From Methylotenera mobilis 13 (GTDB lineage Bacteria > Pseudomonadota > Gammaproteobacteria > Burkholderiales > Methylophilaceae): 64,000 nucleotides of DNA. The position numbers were made by a program, and so were the translations under genes. The stretch lies in contig NZ_KB913035.1 in NCBI RefSeq assembly GCF_000384255.1, forward strand, positions 2,739,788 to 2,803,787, read 5' to 3'. The stretch's first letter is position 1. Each line of letters opens with the position of its first letter. The notes under the pieces were generated by a model, which was not told the origin of the DNA, ran no database searches, and saw nothing but the letters and a program-made list of their open reading frames with translations. Below are positions 1 through 6,628 of this stretch, piece by piece.

Positions 1-191
1 CAGCCTTGAATGACTGATCTAATGACTGGAGATTTGGCAACCCGATATTTGGTAAATTTGTGTTTAAATTCATGGAGAAAGATTTTACATGAGAGCAACC
101 GAGATAACACCACAACTCTATACAAACTTTCAGATTAAAATCAGACAAACTTCCGCATTAAAAATAAATATGCATAAATTGAAAATATTTT

Positions 192-220
192 TTGTCAGTT
201 CATTATTTAGTTGCTATAAT
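192..220 (+). promoter_or_regulatory. Sigma-70 promoter of tRNA-Phe
   Basis: A -35 box TTGTCA (192-197) and a perfect -10 box TATAAT (215-220) are separated by 17 bases. The GC-rich discriminator GCGCGG follows directly, as is typical of stringently controlled stable RNA promoters. The tRNA-Phe gene starts 48 bases downstream. The remaining upstream sequence (1-190) holds no recognisable gene. Confidence 0.75.
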
Positions 221-268
221 GCGCGGCTTGCAAACATTAAACCGAAGTTTGCAAGTAGTAGTAAGGAA

Positions 269-344
269 GGCCGGGTAGCTCAGTCGGTAGAGCAGCGGAT
301 TGAAAATCCGCGTGTCGCCAGTTCGATTCTGGCCCCGGCCACCA
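269..344 (+). tRNA. tRNA-Phe (GAA)
   Basis: The 76-base cloverleaf has acceptor arms GGCCGGG/CCCGGCC, anticodon loop TTGAAAA with anticodon GAA at 302-304, T-loop TTCGATT and an encoded CCA end. The gene is intact although it is the integration site of the element to its right. The 3' half from position 300 is duplicated at 5688-5732. Confidence 0.97.
300..344 (+). repeat. attL (45-bp direct repeat, copy 1)
   Basis: This is the tRNA-Phe sequence from the anticodon loop to the CCA end. It is identical over 45 bases to 5688-5732. It lies beside the integrase gene, as expected of a tyrosine-recombinase attachment site at a tRNA 3' end. Confidence 0.93.
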
Positions 345-352
345 GAATTTAT

Positions 353-382
353 AAGGGTTTAGCTTAGGCTAAGCCCTTTTTT
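353..382. terminator. Intrinsic terminator at tRNA-Phe / integrase end
   Basis: The hairpin arms 353-363 and 368-378 flank the loop TTAG and are followed by a T-run on the plus strand. The integrase stop codon (364-366) lies inside the hairpin, so the element brings its own terminator directly behind the tRNA. Confidence 0.75.
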
Positions 383-1434
383 ATTTGGTGAACGTGACTA
401 AAACGTGACAATTCAATCACGTTATCTTCTGAAGCCAAAAAATCAATCCGACTCGCTGCATTTGCCAAATGCTCAGTAGCAAACTTAGCGTATCGATCAA
501 CCATTGACCGCGTTTTCCAACCCCCTAGTTCTTTCAGTTCATCACAACTGGTGCCAGCCTGACGATGCCAAGATGCCCAAGTGTGACGCAAGTCATGAAA
601 CCTAAAGTCTTCTAATTCTGCTTTCTTTAACGCTGTAATCCAAGCTGAGTTCGTAATGTTGTAACGAATCGGCTCACCGTTATAGGTAAAACAAAACTTC
701 GAATGCTTTCCGACTTGCTCCTGAAGAACATTAACAGCACTTCTATTTAATGGAACCCCTCTCGGTGTACCGTTCTTAGTTTGATTTAACCAAGCAGTGT
801 GTCTACTTAAATCCACCCTACTCCATTCCAAACCAAGAATTTCCCGAGCACGGCATCCCGTCGCTAAAGCAAATTTGACCACAGCCGCCAAATGATCAGG
901 ACAAACAGCAATTAGCTTATCCGCCTCATCCCTAGTCAACCATCGATCACGCTCTACCTCACCCGACAACAAACGAATTTTGGGGATATGATCTATCCAT
1001 TGCCATTCATCACGAGCCATACGCAATAAACCGCGTAATGTCGCTAAGTAACGATTCACGGTTGCAGCTTTATTCCCCTTTTTAGATTCGCCTTGAATGA
1101 CCGACCAAACCACGTCACCGTTAATCTGGTTTAACATCAAGTCGCCCAAATAAGGATGCAAATTACAACAAATCCGCTTTACGTCACGATAGCTTCTGAG
1201 CGTTGCTTTAATTTCGAGATACCGAACAACGGCTTCTTTCCAAGAGCGATGGGGCTTAATCCCAAAATTCACTTCCTTATACGAATCCAGCTTTAATTTA
1301 GCTAAATACGCTTCGGCTTGCGCTCGGTCTTCAGTCCCAGAACTCTGGCGTACTCTTTTGCCGTTTGAGAGTGTTGCATTGATCCACCAATAGGGCGAAT
1401 CACCTCTCTTGTAGACTCCGGTTTCACGGGCCAT
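364..1434 (-). CDS. Tyrosine site-specific integrase
   Basis: The 356-aa phage-type integrase catalyses attL/attR recombination at tRNA-Phe. The N-terminal part (about 1-55) matches the short beta-strand arm-binding region, about 62-145 is the SAM-like core-binding domain, and about 165-330 is the catalytic domain. Catalytic residues visible are R195 (in TGCRAREI), K220, H280 and R283 (in HDLRH), W306 and nucleophile Y315 (in DRYAK). The ATG at 1434 has a good AGGAG box about 5 bases upstream. The start overlaps the end of the HTH gene by 133 bases in another frame, so the two are probably translationally linked. The gene lies at the end of the element nearest attL, the normal place for an integrase. 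Confidence 0.95.
   Translation of the reverse strand: MARETGVYKRGDSPYWWINATLSNGKRVRQSSGTEDRAQAEAYLAKLKLDSYKEVNFGIKPHRSWKEAVVRYLEIKATLRSYRDVKRICCNLHPYLGDLMLNQINGDVVWSVIQGESKKGNKAATVNRYLATLRGLLRMARDEWQWIDHIPKIRLLSGEVERDRWLTRDEADKLIAVCPDHLAAVVKFALATGCRAREILGLEWSRVDLSRHTAWLNQTKNGTPRGVPLNRSAVNVLQEQVGKHSKFCFTYNGEPIRYNITNSAWITALKKAELEDFRFHDLRHTWASWHRQAGTSCDELKELGGWKTRSMVDRYAKFATEHLANAASRIDFLASEDNVIELSRFSHVHQIKKGLA
391..422. repeat. Putative integrase arm-site cluster, left end
   Basis: CGTGAC occurs twice in direct orientation (393-398 and 403-408), and an inverted ATCACG follows at 417-422. The extended form CGTGACAATT recurs near the right end at 5607-5616. Clusters of short repeats just inside both ends are typical arm-type sites of tyrosine integrases; the assignment here is inference. 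The cluster overlaps the last codons of the integrase gene. Confidence 0.4.
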
Positions 1435-1640
1435 ATAAACTCCTCTCCGGCCCGCCCTCGCTGCTTATATTCCTCCAACCAAAGATCCAAGTCAACTTTG
1501 TCATATACCAGACGGCGACCAAACTTCACCGCTGGAATATCAAGTTCACTCAGGAGCGTGACACCTATCCCTAGGTAACACGCAGCTTCTTCTTTAGAAA
1601 GACAACGGACAGCAGGCAAGGGCAGATCGTTATCTTTCAT
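1302..1640 (-). CDS. HTH DNA-binding protein (excisionase/AlpA-like)
   Basis: The 112-aa protein has a MerR/excisionase-type helix-turn-helix at about residues 14-56 (LSKEEAACYLGIG, then VKFGRRLVYDKVDLDLW). This is the layout of the HTH_17 family found in excisionases and AlpA-like regulators of integrative elements. The ATG lies only 2 bases after the stop of the replication gene, with GGTGA upstream, and its 3' end overlaps the integrase gene. The tail beyond residue 60 shows no known domain and is the part encoded in the overlap. It likely acts as recombination directionality factor or regulator of the integrase; this role is inferred from family and position. Confidence 0.8.
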   Translation of the reverse strand: MKDNDLPLPAVRCLSKEEAACYLGIGVTLLSELDIPAVKFGRRLVYDKVDLDLWLEEYKQRGRAGEEFIWPVKPESTREVIRPIGGSMQHSQTAKEYARVLGLKTERKPKRI

Positions 1641-1642
1641 TG

Positions 1643-2959
1643 TTATTCACCGTTAGAGGCTTTGTTATAGGCTTCACGCATAGCGCGTACTTCTTCATCG
1701 ATATAGGCTTCGTTGATCTCAGCGTTAATATCAATCGTATTAAAGGCTTTGGCTTTTATGCTGACCTTTTCTTTGATGAGTGCTTCAAAGGTCGTGCCTT
1801 TATTCATCGATTGGTTATTAATGTGATGCCCTAAGTCTTCAAAGAAGGGGTGAATCGCTAACTCATAGTCGGTGTAACCTTCAGCAGCCATCCATGTGGT
1901 TAATGCACTAAAAGCACGATCTAAGGCAGCTTCTTTATTGGGTGCGCGTGTGGTGTTAAAACGGGGTTGTAATGCACCTCCGTTGGTTTCCCAATCTAGC
2001 GAAGAGAGGGCAGCCCATAAAGAATGGATAGGCCAGCGTGAGCGTGTTTGATCAATATGATTAGGAATAGACAGCTTTAACCATTCTGTTGTGGCGTATG
2101 ACCATAAGCCGTTAAGGTTGGCTAATACTTCAGTGAGTTTAGACAGGTTCTTTTGTACTAGAAATTGACGCTTAAATTCAAACTCTAAACGCCAGATCGG
2201 TTCACCTTGTTGCCAGTTAGCTTGTTCCCATAACGGGAGTAAATAAAACTTCTTACTTTTATCAATCTCGAATAACTTGTCATAAAGACGACCAGCAATG
2301 ACGCCACCTAAACCAATCGCCCAGCCAGTGAAGTGACCATCGATAGAATAAGCATTGATAGACTCTGCATGAGTGACCCATGCTTCACGATGCCATGACT
2401 CCATATCTTGATGTGAAACAAAATCGACAAACATATCAACACGACTCACGTTTGCGGTTGATTCTAACGCGCCTAGCTGTGACAGTATCGTGGATAGACG
2501 GTGTTCTGCATCTTTTGGGGATAAATGGGTTAGATATTCACTAGAAAGCTTTACATAGGCCATTGGCACAGCTTTATTCGGGCGTGATAACTGAATACGA
2601 AAGGCGTTATCTTCCAGTACATAACTAAACATGGAAGTGCCTTTGTCTTTGACCTCAAATAGATGATCACCTAGTTTGAGTTGTGCTTTGGCTTGCTCTT
2701 GAGGATTGTCGGACTGTGCTTGCTTCTTTAACTGGATCAGTTGCTCATGAACTTCTGGGTGTAAATTACCTTGATAAGACAGATATAAACTATCTATACC
2801 CCATCTTAAAAACTTAACTTCACCGTGATTAATGCTGTTATTAGTAGCTGTGTTACTAGGCACCGCTACTGCATCACGGTCTCCGTCCTCCACGCTGACG
2901 CGTGTGCGGGCGGGATCCCGTGATGCAGTTTGGTTGTGTTGTGTATCTGGCTTTGTCAT
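1643..2959 (-). CDS. Replication initiation protein (Rep_trans-like, rolling-circle type)
   Basis: The product resembles Rep_trans/phage replication initiation factors, which nick a double-strand origin through an active-site tyrosine. Visible family features, numbered from the upstream ATG at 2965, are WGIDSLYLSY (55-64), RVDMFVDF (175-182), GRLYDK (225-230) with likely catalytic Y228, and IWRLEFEFKR (257-266). The first ATG (2965) sits directly on the AAGGA box. The in-frame ATG at 2959 has a proper 6-base spacing and is preferred, giving 438 aa. The first about 45 residues look disordered and are encoded by a GC-rich inverted repeat that may be the origin. The stop is 2 bases before the HTH gene. 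The protein suggests that the excised circle can replicate. Confidence 0.8.
   Translation of the reverse strand: MTKPDTQHNQTASRDPARTRVSVEDGDRDAVAVPSNTATNNSINHGEVKFLRWGIDSLYLSYQGNLHPEVHEQLIQLKKQAQSDNPQEQAKAQLKLGDHLFEVKDKGTSMFSYVLEDNAFRIQLSRPNKAVPMAYVKLSSEYLTHLSPKDAEHRLSTILSQLGALESTANVSRVDMFVDFVSHQDMESWHREAWVTHAESINAYSIDGHFTGWAIGLGGVIAGRLYDKLFEIDKSKKFYLLPLWEQANWQQGEPIWRLEFEFKRQFLVQKNLSKLTEVLANLNGLWSYATTEWLKLSIPNHIDQTRSRWPIHSLWAALSSLDWETNGGALQPRFNTTRAPNKEAALDRAFSALTTWMAAEGYTDYELAIHPFFEDLGHHINNQSMNKGTTFEALIKEKVSIKAKAFNTIDINAEINEAYIDEEVRAMREAYNKASNGE
2868..2929. repeat. GC-rich inverted repeat inside rep (candidate nick origin)
   Basis: Perfect 12-bp arms ACTGCATCACGG (2868-2879) and CCGTGATGCAGT (2918-2929) enclose a 38-base GC-rich loop. 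The loop contains a 10-bp palindrome CGGGATCCCG at 2911-2920. It lies in the poorly structured N-terminal coding region of the Rep gene, where rolling-circle elements often keep the double-strand origin. The repeat is seen directly; the function is inferred. Confidence 0.55.
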
Positions 2960-3012
2960 ATCCATTCCTTAGGAATTTACCAGCGTCCCGTTTTGGTTAC
3001 TGGAATGGATAT
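2958..3012. repeat. Inverted repeat at the rep start (possible operator)
   Basis: The 11-bp arms ATATCCATTCC (2958-2968) and GGAATGGATAT (3002-3012) flank 33 bases and overlap the rep start codons. The palindrome ATTCCTTAGGAAT lies within the same stretch. The position suggests control of rep expression or a Rep binding site; no protein can be assigned. Confidence 0.4.
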
Positions 3013-3059
3013 CTATTATTTACATCTAAAAATTTAACTCCATGCAGTGAAATCTAATT

Positions 3060-3971
3060 TCAGTGCATTGACACGCCGCCTGTCTTTTGATATCTGCGAT
3101 ATTGAGCAAGACGCTTTGTAACTGCGTTTGTATCAACTATGCTGTGCTGCCAACGATCCAGTTTAGCTGCATCACAAAGATCAAGAATCTCTTCATGCGA
3201 AAAATCATCTAACCAAGACATTACATCCAACATAGCAAAGACGACGTATAGCCCAGGAAGCTTTATCTGACTGATTAAATTTGGTCTAGCTTGATACCTA
3301 GCAAGCTCTTTAATAAACTCTTTTTCACCTTCTAGCTTAGCTCGCTTAATGCGCTCTACAAAATAGGGGTGATGATCTATAAGGTTTCTATCAACCTTAA
3401 TAGCTTTAAATAAAGACTCGTCATCACCTTGTATTGCTTTTGGGACTAACGAAACCATACTTTCACCATTTGTCATGACCGAAAATAGATTATGTATTGA
3501 TAAAAAAATATGCATGAGAAGATATTGTGCTCTTTGAACTTCTGCCTTCTTACGTTCATTATCCATTGACTCAAAAGCAGTTCTTGCAGCATCGATTTCT
3601 TCTTGACTCTCAGGCCACTCAGGTAATAACTTATCAAAATAGTCTAGAGGTTCATCTAGAATCTCTTGGATAATACTTTCACATTCTTTTTGTTGCTCTT
3701 CTACAGGAATAGTAGCTAACTCAGAATTCCATTCCTTTAGCCCATCTTTGCCCATTAAAAAAAGCATTAGGCATGTATCAATTGTCTTTTGGTCTCTATA
3801 CAAGGTGACATATTGATTGATATTGAGATTGTTTTTAGCTTGAATCAATTTATCGGGCAAAATTAACCAACCATGTGCATCAGCCTTAAACTCCATAAAG
3901 AAATCAACATACTCAGGGGCTTGCCTAGTAATTATCTTGATTACTTGAGATTTTGAAGGGCGGATTTTCAT
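3060..3971 (-). CDS. Hypothetical protein of the tRNA-Phe element
   Basis: I do not recognise this 303-aa protein. It is soluble in appearance, mixed-charge and mainly helical by composition, with no signal peptide or clear membrane segment; hydrophobic stretches near 148-165 (YLLMHIFLSIHNLFSVM) and 246-255 are short. There is a Glu-rich middle (about 108-140). It heads the minus-strand group that includes rep, HTH and integrase, and it is divergent from the KAP NTPase with about 120 bases between them, so the two may share a control region. No good ribosome binding site precedes the ATG. It could be a regulator, a partner of the NTPase or accessory cargo; none of these is shown. Confidence 0.6.
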   Translation of the reverse strand: MKIRPSKSQVIKIITRQAPEYVDFFMEFKADAHGWLILPDKLIQAKNNLNINQYVTLYRDQKTIDTCLMLFLMGKDGLKEWNSELATIPVEEQQKECESIIQEILDEPLDYFDKLLPEWPESQEEIDAARTAFESMDNERKKAEVQRAQYLLMHIFLSIHNLFSVMTNGESMVSLVPKAIQGDDESLFKAIKVDRNLIDHHPYFVERIKRAKLEGEKEFIKELARYQARPNLISQIKLPGLYVVFAMLDVMSWLDDFSHEEILDLCDAAKLDRWQHSIVDTNAVTKRLAQYRRYQKTGGVSMH

Positions 3972-4093
3972 ATTATTTTAAATAAAAGCTCACAAGTGAT
4001 GTTTACCATTTCAAAGTATAGTTATAAAAACATTTATACAAAAATAAAATCTAAGTCACAACAAACAACCAACCATAAATAAGACTCATAACT

Positions 4094-5512
4094 ATGAACA
4101 AAGATAAAAATACCTGGAATGACGATAAGTTAGATAGACAAAAAGAAGCTGAATTCATAATCTCATATTTAACAGCTATATATAATGAAAGCTTGGAAGA
4201 CATCTCTAGTAAATCATTTGTTCTTAGTTTGGACGCCCCATGGGGATACGGTAAATCTTACTTTCTAAAAAAACTAAAAGAAGATTTAGAAGATAAAGAT
4301 CACCCGGTGTTGTATTTTGACGCTTGGGAAAATGATTATTCAAAAGATCCATTATTAGGTTTCATTTCAGAGATCGAGCAAACTTTAAATACCTACAAAT
4401 CTAAAATTCCCCAAGGGGATAAAATAGTTGAAAGCTTTCTAAAACAAGGCAAAAGGATTTTAGCTACAGCTACTGGAATTGGAGTAAACATTTTAGCTAA
4501 AAAGCTAACGGGGTATGGGCTTGAATCAATTAAAGAGCAATTTAGTGCTAGCTCAAATGATGCTTTAACTGAGGCGAAAGATAGTATAGACAAAAAATCA
4601 GAAGAGTTTGTTAGTGAGATTATCCAAAAATCTTTAGATGATCATAAAGAATTTAAAACTCTTGTAAGCGAATTAAAACTTACTCTTGAAAAAATAACAT
4701 CCTCACTTCACGATAACGCAAATTACTCTTTGCCAATGTTCATTCTTGTTGATGAGCTAGATCGGTGTCGACCCACATATGCAATTGAGCTACTTGAAGT
4801 TATTAAGCATATTTTTAATGCAAAAGGTATTTTCTTTATATTAGCAACAAATAAAGAACAGTTAGCGCATTCAATAAAAGCTATTTACGGTGATTCATTT
4901 GATTCATACAATTATTTAAAGAGATTTTTTAATCAAGAATATACATTTAGCATTCCTAGCAAGACAAAATATGTTGCTGAACTATTTAGTAAATACCGTA
5001 TAAATAAAGAGAACTTATTCATTCCAATTGACGGAAAAATCAATAATACTGAGCATATAGAGCAGTTCTTATTCGAAAAGCTTTCAAGCGCTTTTGAGCT
5101 TGGATTAAGAGATATGGAGCAAATATGTATACAGTTAAAATCAATAATGTTGACATATAAACATAACATTCACTATGTCTATTTACTTTACATATTGATG
5201 ATCGGATTTAAAAACCAAAATAGCGATCAGATAGATTTAAATGAATTTAATAAACTCATTGTTATATGCCAATCGCGGATAGACCATTGGCATCATGAAC
5301 CTCGCGAGGTGCCATTTCACTCTATAATTAACTTTTATCAGCAGTGCGCAGCGGTCTCCAAACAGGCCGCAAATAAACTATATAACGATCATCTCGAAAC
5401 TTACCAAGAAGCAATTCTCAATTCGTTAACATCCGAAAAAATTGACTATAATGAGCTATTTTCAATAGCTCATTACAATTTAATATCTAAGCAAGCAGGA
5501 CATATCAGCTAA
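4094..5512 (+). CDS. KAP family P-loop NTPase
   Basis: The 472-aa STAND/AAA-related NTPase of the KAP family (name from Kidins220/ARMS and PifA) shows Walker A APWGYGKS (48-55), the family motif YFDAWEND (74-81), Walker B FILVDELDR (216-224), sensor-like ILATN (249-253) and YLKRFFNQ (274-281). KAP proteins often carry a membrane insert between Walker A and B; here there is only a short hydrophobic stretch (about 121-137, ILATATGIGVNILAKK). PifA of plasmid F, a KAP protein, excludes phage T7, and KAP-like ATPases occur in other defence systems, so a defence role is plausible but inferred. The gene is noticeably AT-rich against its surroundings and lies alone on the plus strand at the right end of the element. 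Confidence 0.85.
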   Translation: MNKDKNTWNDDKLDRQKEAEFIISYLTAIYNESLEDISSKSFVLSLDAPWGYGKSYFLKKLKEDLEDKDHPVLYFDAWENDYSKDPLLGFISEIEQTLNTYKSKIPQGDKIVESFLKQGKRILATATGIGVNILAKKLTGYGLESIKEQFSASSNDALTEAKDSIDKKSEEFVSEIIQKSLDDHKEFKTLVSELKLTLEKITSSLHDNANYSLPMFILVDELDRCRPTYAIELLEVIKHIFNAKGIFFILATNKEQLAHSIKAIYGDSFDSYNYLKRFFNQEYTFSIPSKTKYVAELFSKYRINKENLFIPIDGKINNTEHIEQFLFEKLSSAFELGLRDMEQICIQLKSIMLTYKHNIHYVYLLYILMIGFKNQNSDQIDLNEFNKLIVICQSRIDHWHHEPREVPFHSIINFYQQCAAVSKQAANKLYNDHLETYQEAILNSLTSEKIDYNELFSIAHYNLISKQAGHIS

Positions 5513-5606
5513 GCATTAATATTAAAAACTCTATTTTATCTATCAGCTGTAGCCAAATTTCCTCTAAAATTTTGCATCCGATATTTAAATGTCTATATAG
5601 GACTTT

Positions 5607-5624
5607 CGTGACAATTTTGTCACG
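5607..5624. repeat. Putative integrase arm site, right end
   Basis: The inverted repeat CGTGACA (5607-5613) and TGTCACG (5618-5624) repeats the motif seen near the left end at 393-422. Apart from this and attR, the stretch 5513-5687 holds nothing recognisable; a second partial tRNA-like signal is only the attR copy. Confidence 0.4.
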
Positions 5625-5687
5625 TTCCGACGAGTTTAAACGAGTGAAGGCGGGCCTAAAACAATATATTAATGATGATTTTTAAAG

Positions 5688-5732
5688 TTGAAAATCCGCG
5701 TGTCGCCAGTTCGATTCTGGCCCCGGCCACCA
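5688..5732 (+). repeat. attR (45-bp direct repeat, copy 2)
   Basis: This is an exact copy of the tRNA-Phe 3' half. It is not a functional tRNA because the 5' half is missing. It marks the right junction of the element. Confidence 0.93.
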
Positions 5733-5741
5733 TCTAAATCA

Positions 5742-5768
5742 AGCTCACTTTAATGTGGGCTTTTTTTA
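5742..5768 (+). terminator. Original tRNA-Phe terminator
   Basis: The arms AGCTCAC (5742-5748) and GTGGGCT (5755-5761) form a hairpin with one G-T pair, followed by a run of seven T. It probably terminated tRNA-Phe before the element inserted. Confidence 0.75.
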
Positions 5769-5819
5769 TGCATGTCAGTGTTAATCTACAGCCGCTAACA
5801 TCAACTCAACGCCATCAAT

Positions 5820-5845
5820 AAAAAGGGAGCTGACGCTCCCTTTTG
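5820..5845 (-). terminator. Terminator of pqqA
   Basis: The hairpin AAAAGGGAGC / GCTCCCTTTT with loop TGAC lies 22 bases after the pqqA stop on the minus strand. A-rich sequence (T-rich on the minus strand) follows it. Confidence 0.7.
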
Positions 5846-5866
5846 TATGTATATTCCTGTTAAGGA

Positions 5867-5938
5867 TTATTTATTCATTACGTACATGGTTACTTCAAAG
5901 CCAAAACGCATTTCTGTCGCTGCTGGTGCTGTCCACAT
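5867..5938 (-). CDS. pqqA: PqqA, precursor peptide of pyrroloquinoline quinone
   Basis: The 23-residue peptide begins MWTAPAATEMRFGF and contains the diagnostic GFEVTMY core. The glutamate (E15) and tyrosine (Y19) in the E-x3-Y spacing are the residues that PqqE cross-links and that become the PQQ skeleton. AGGAG lies about 8 bases before the ATG, and a strong hairpin terminator follows, so it is a self-contained transcription unit. No pqqB-E genes lie in the window, so this is an orphan or extra copy, as described for several methylotrophs whose PQQ-dependent methanol dehydrogenases need much cofactor. The gene is too short for routine ORF callers but the match is very specific. Confidence 0.93.
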   Translation of the reverse strand: MWTAPAATEMRFGFEVTMYVMNK

Positions 5939-6142
5939 AATAAGTCTCCTGTATTTTGATTGTTAAACAGACTATATGTCTTGTTCGTGTGATAGATTAT
6001 GCACTCATGTAGAATTCATATCCTGTCACTGTTCATGAGTGTTTACTCAGTAAAAACATGAATACAACATAATGAAGTATGAGCATGATGGGTTTTGCAC
6101 GGCCAACATAATAAACAAACAACACCCTTGATTTAAACCGCT

Positions 6143-6628
6143 ATGAAAAAACACTATTTTGCAACAACGCCAAAATTGCTTGGGTACTTTGGGCTACTGC
6201 CTTTTATTGTACCCACAGTATTCTTGTTTTTTGATCATACCCATTTTGATATGTGGCGTCACTTTTTACTCACTTACGGAGCAATTATTCTGAGCTTTGT
6301 GGGCGCTTTGCATTGGTCATTCGCTATGTTGCTACATGAGTTGCCCATTAACAAACAACGCTGGTCATTTTTATGGAGCATTGTTCCGTCTCTAGTCGCA
6401 TGGATATCGCTATCAATTCCAAAGTTTCATGGATTCATTCTACTTACCGTTTTCTTTGCGATCGCACTGATACGGGATAAGCATCTGTTTAACAATGTAG
6501 ATTTACCGGCTTGGTATATGCCACTGCGTAGAAATTTAACTGTAGCAGCAATGACTTGCTTGCTAATTGCAGCATACTTGATGAATGGAAAACAATATTC
6601 ATCGCTTCCTGCCTCGTTTACTTTGTAA
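6143..6628 (+). CDS. DUF3429 membrane protein
   Basis: The 161-aa inner-membrane protein has about five hydrophobic helices (about 12-30, 42-65, 77-92, 96-110 and 128-148). It carries the DUF3429 signature around GALHWSFAM (52-60). Its function is not known. The ATG is followed by a basic MKKHYF start without a cleavable signal. It is divergent from pqqA with a 200-base intergenic region, and its last 11 bases overlap the end of the convergent PatB-like gene. Confidence 0.8.
   Translation: MKKHYFATTPKLLGYFGLLPFIVPTVFLFFDHTHFDMWRHFLLTYGAIILSFVGALHWSFAMLLHELPINKQRWSFLWSIVPSLVAWISLSIPKFHGFILLTVFFAIALIRDKHLFNNVDLPAWYMPLRRNLTVAAMTCLLIAAYLMNGKQYSSLPASFTL

Larger units (their letters stand above)
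300..5732. mobile_element. Integrated genetic element in tRNA-Phe (about 5.4 kb)
   Basis: The element is bounded by a perfect 45-bp direct repeat, the 3' half of tRNA-Phe (300-344) and its copy at 5688-5732. Excision would leave a normal tRNA gene followed by its own terminator at about 5742. Gene order is integrase (next to attL), HTH/excisionase-like protein, Rep_trans-like replication initiator and a 303-aa unknown, all on the minus strand, then a divergent KAP NTPase on the plus strand. No capsid, tail, conjugation or conventional relaxase gene is present, so it resembles a satellite-like or plasmid-like integrative element rather than a full prophage or ICE. The right third is clearly more AT-rich than the flanking chromosome, suggesting acquired cargo. 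Confidence 0.9.

Noticed and set aside
89..367. 92-codon plus-strand frame across the tRNA-Phe gene
   Set aside because: It runs through the tRNA promoter, the tRNA and part of the terminator, so it is a chance frame.
1640..1834. Plus-strand frame opposite the replication initiator
   Set aside because: It lies wholly in the antisense of a well-supported gene and shows no family features.
5688..5732. A second tRNA-Phe gene
   Set aside because: Only the 3' half is present; it is the attR copy and cannot fold into a tRNA.
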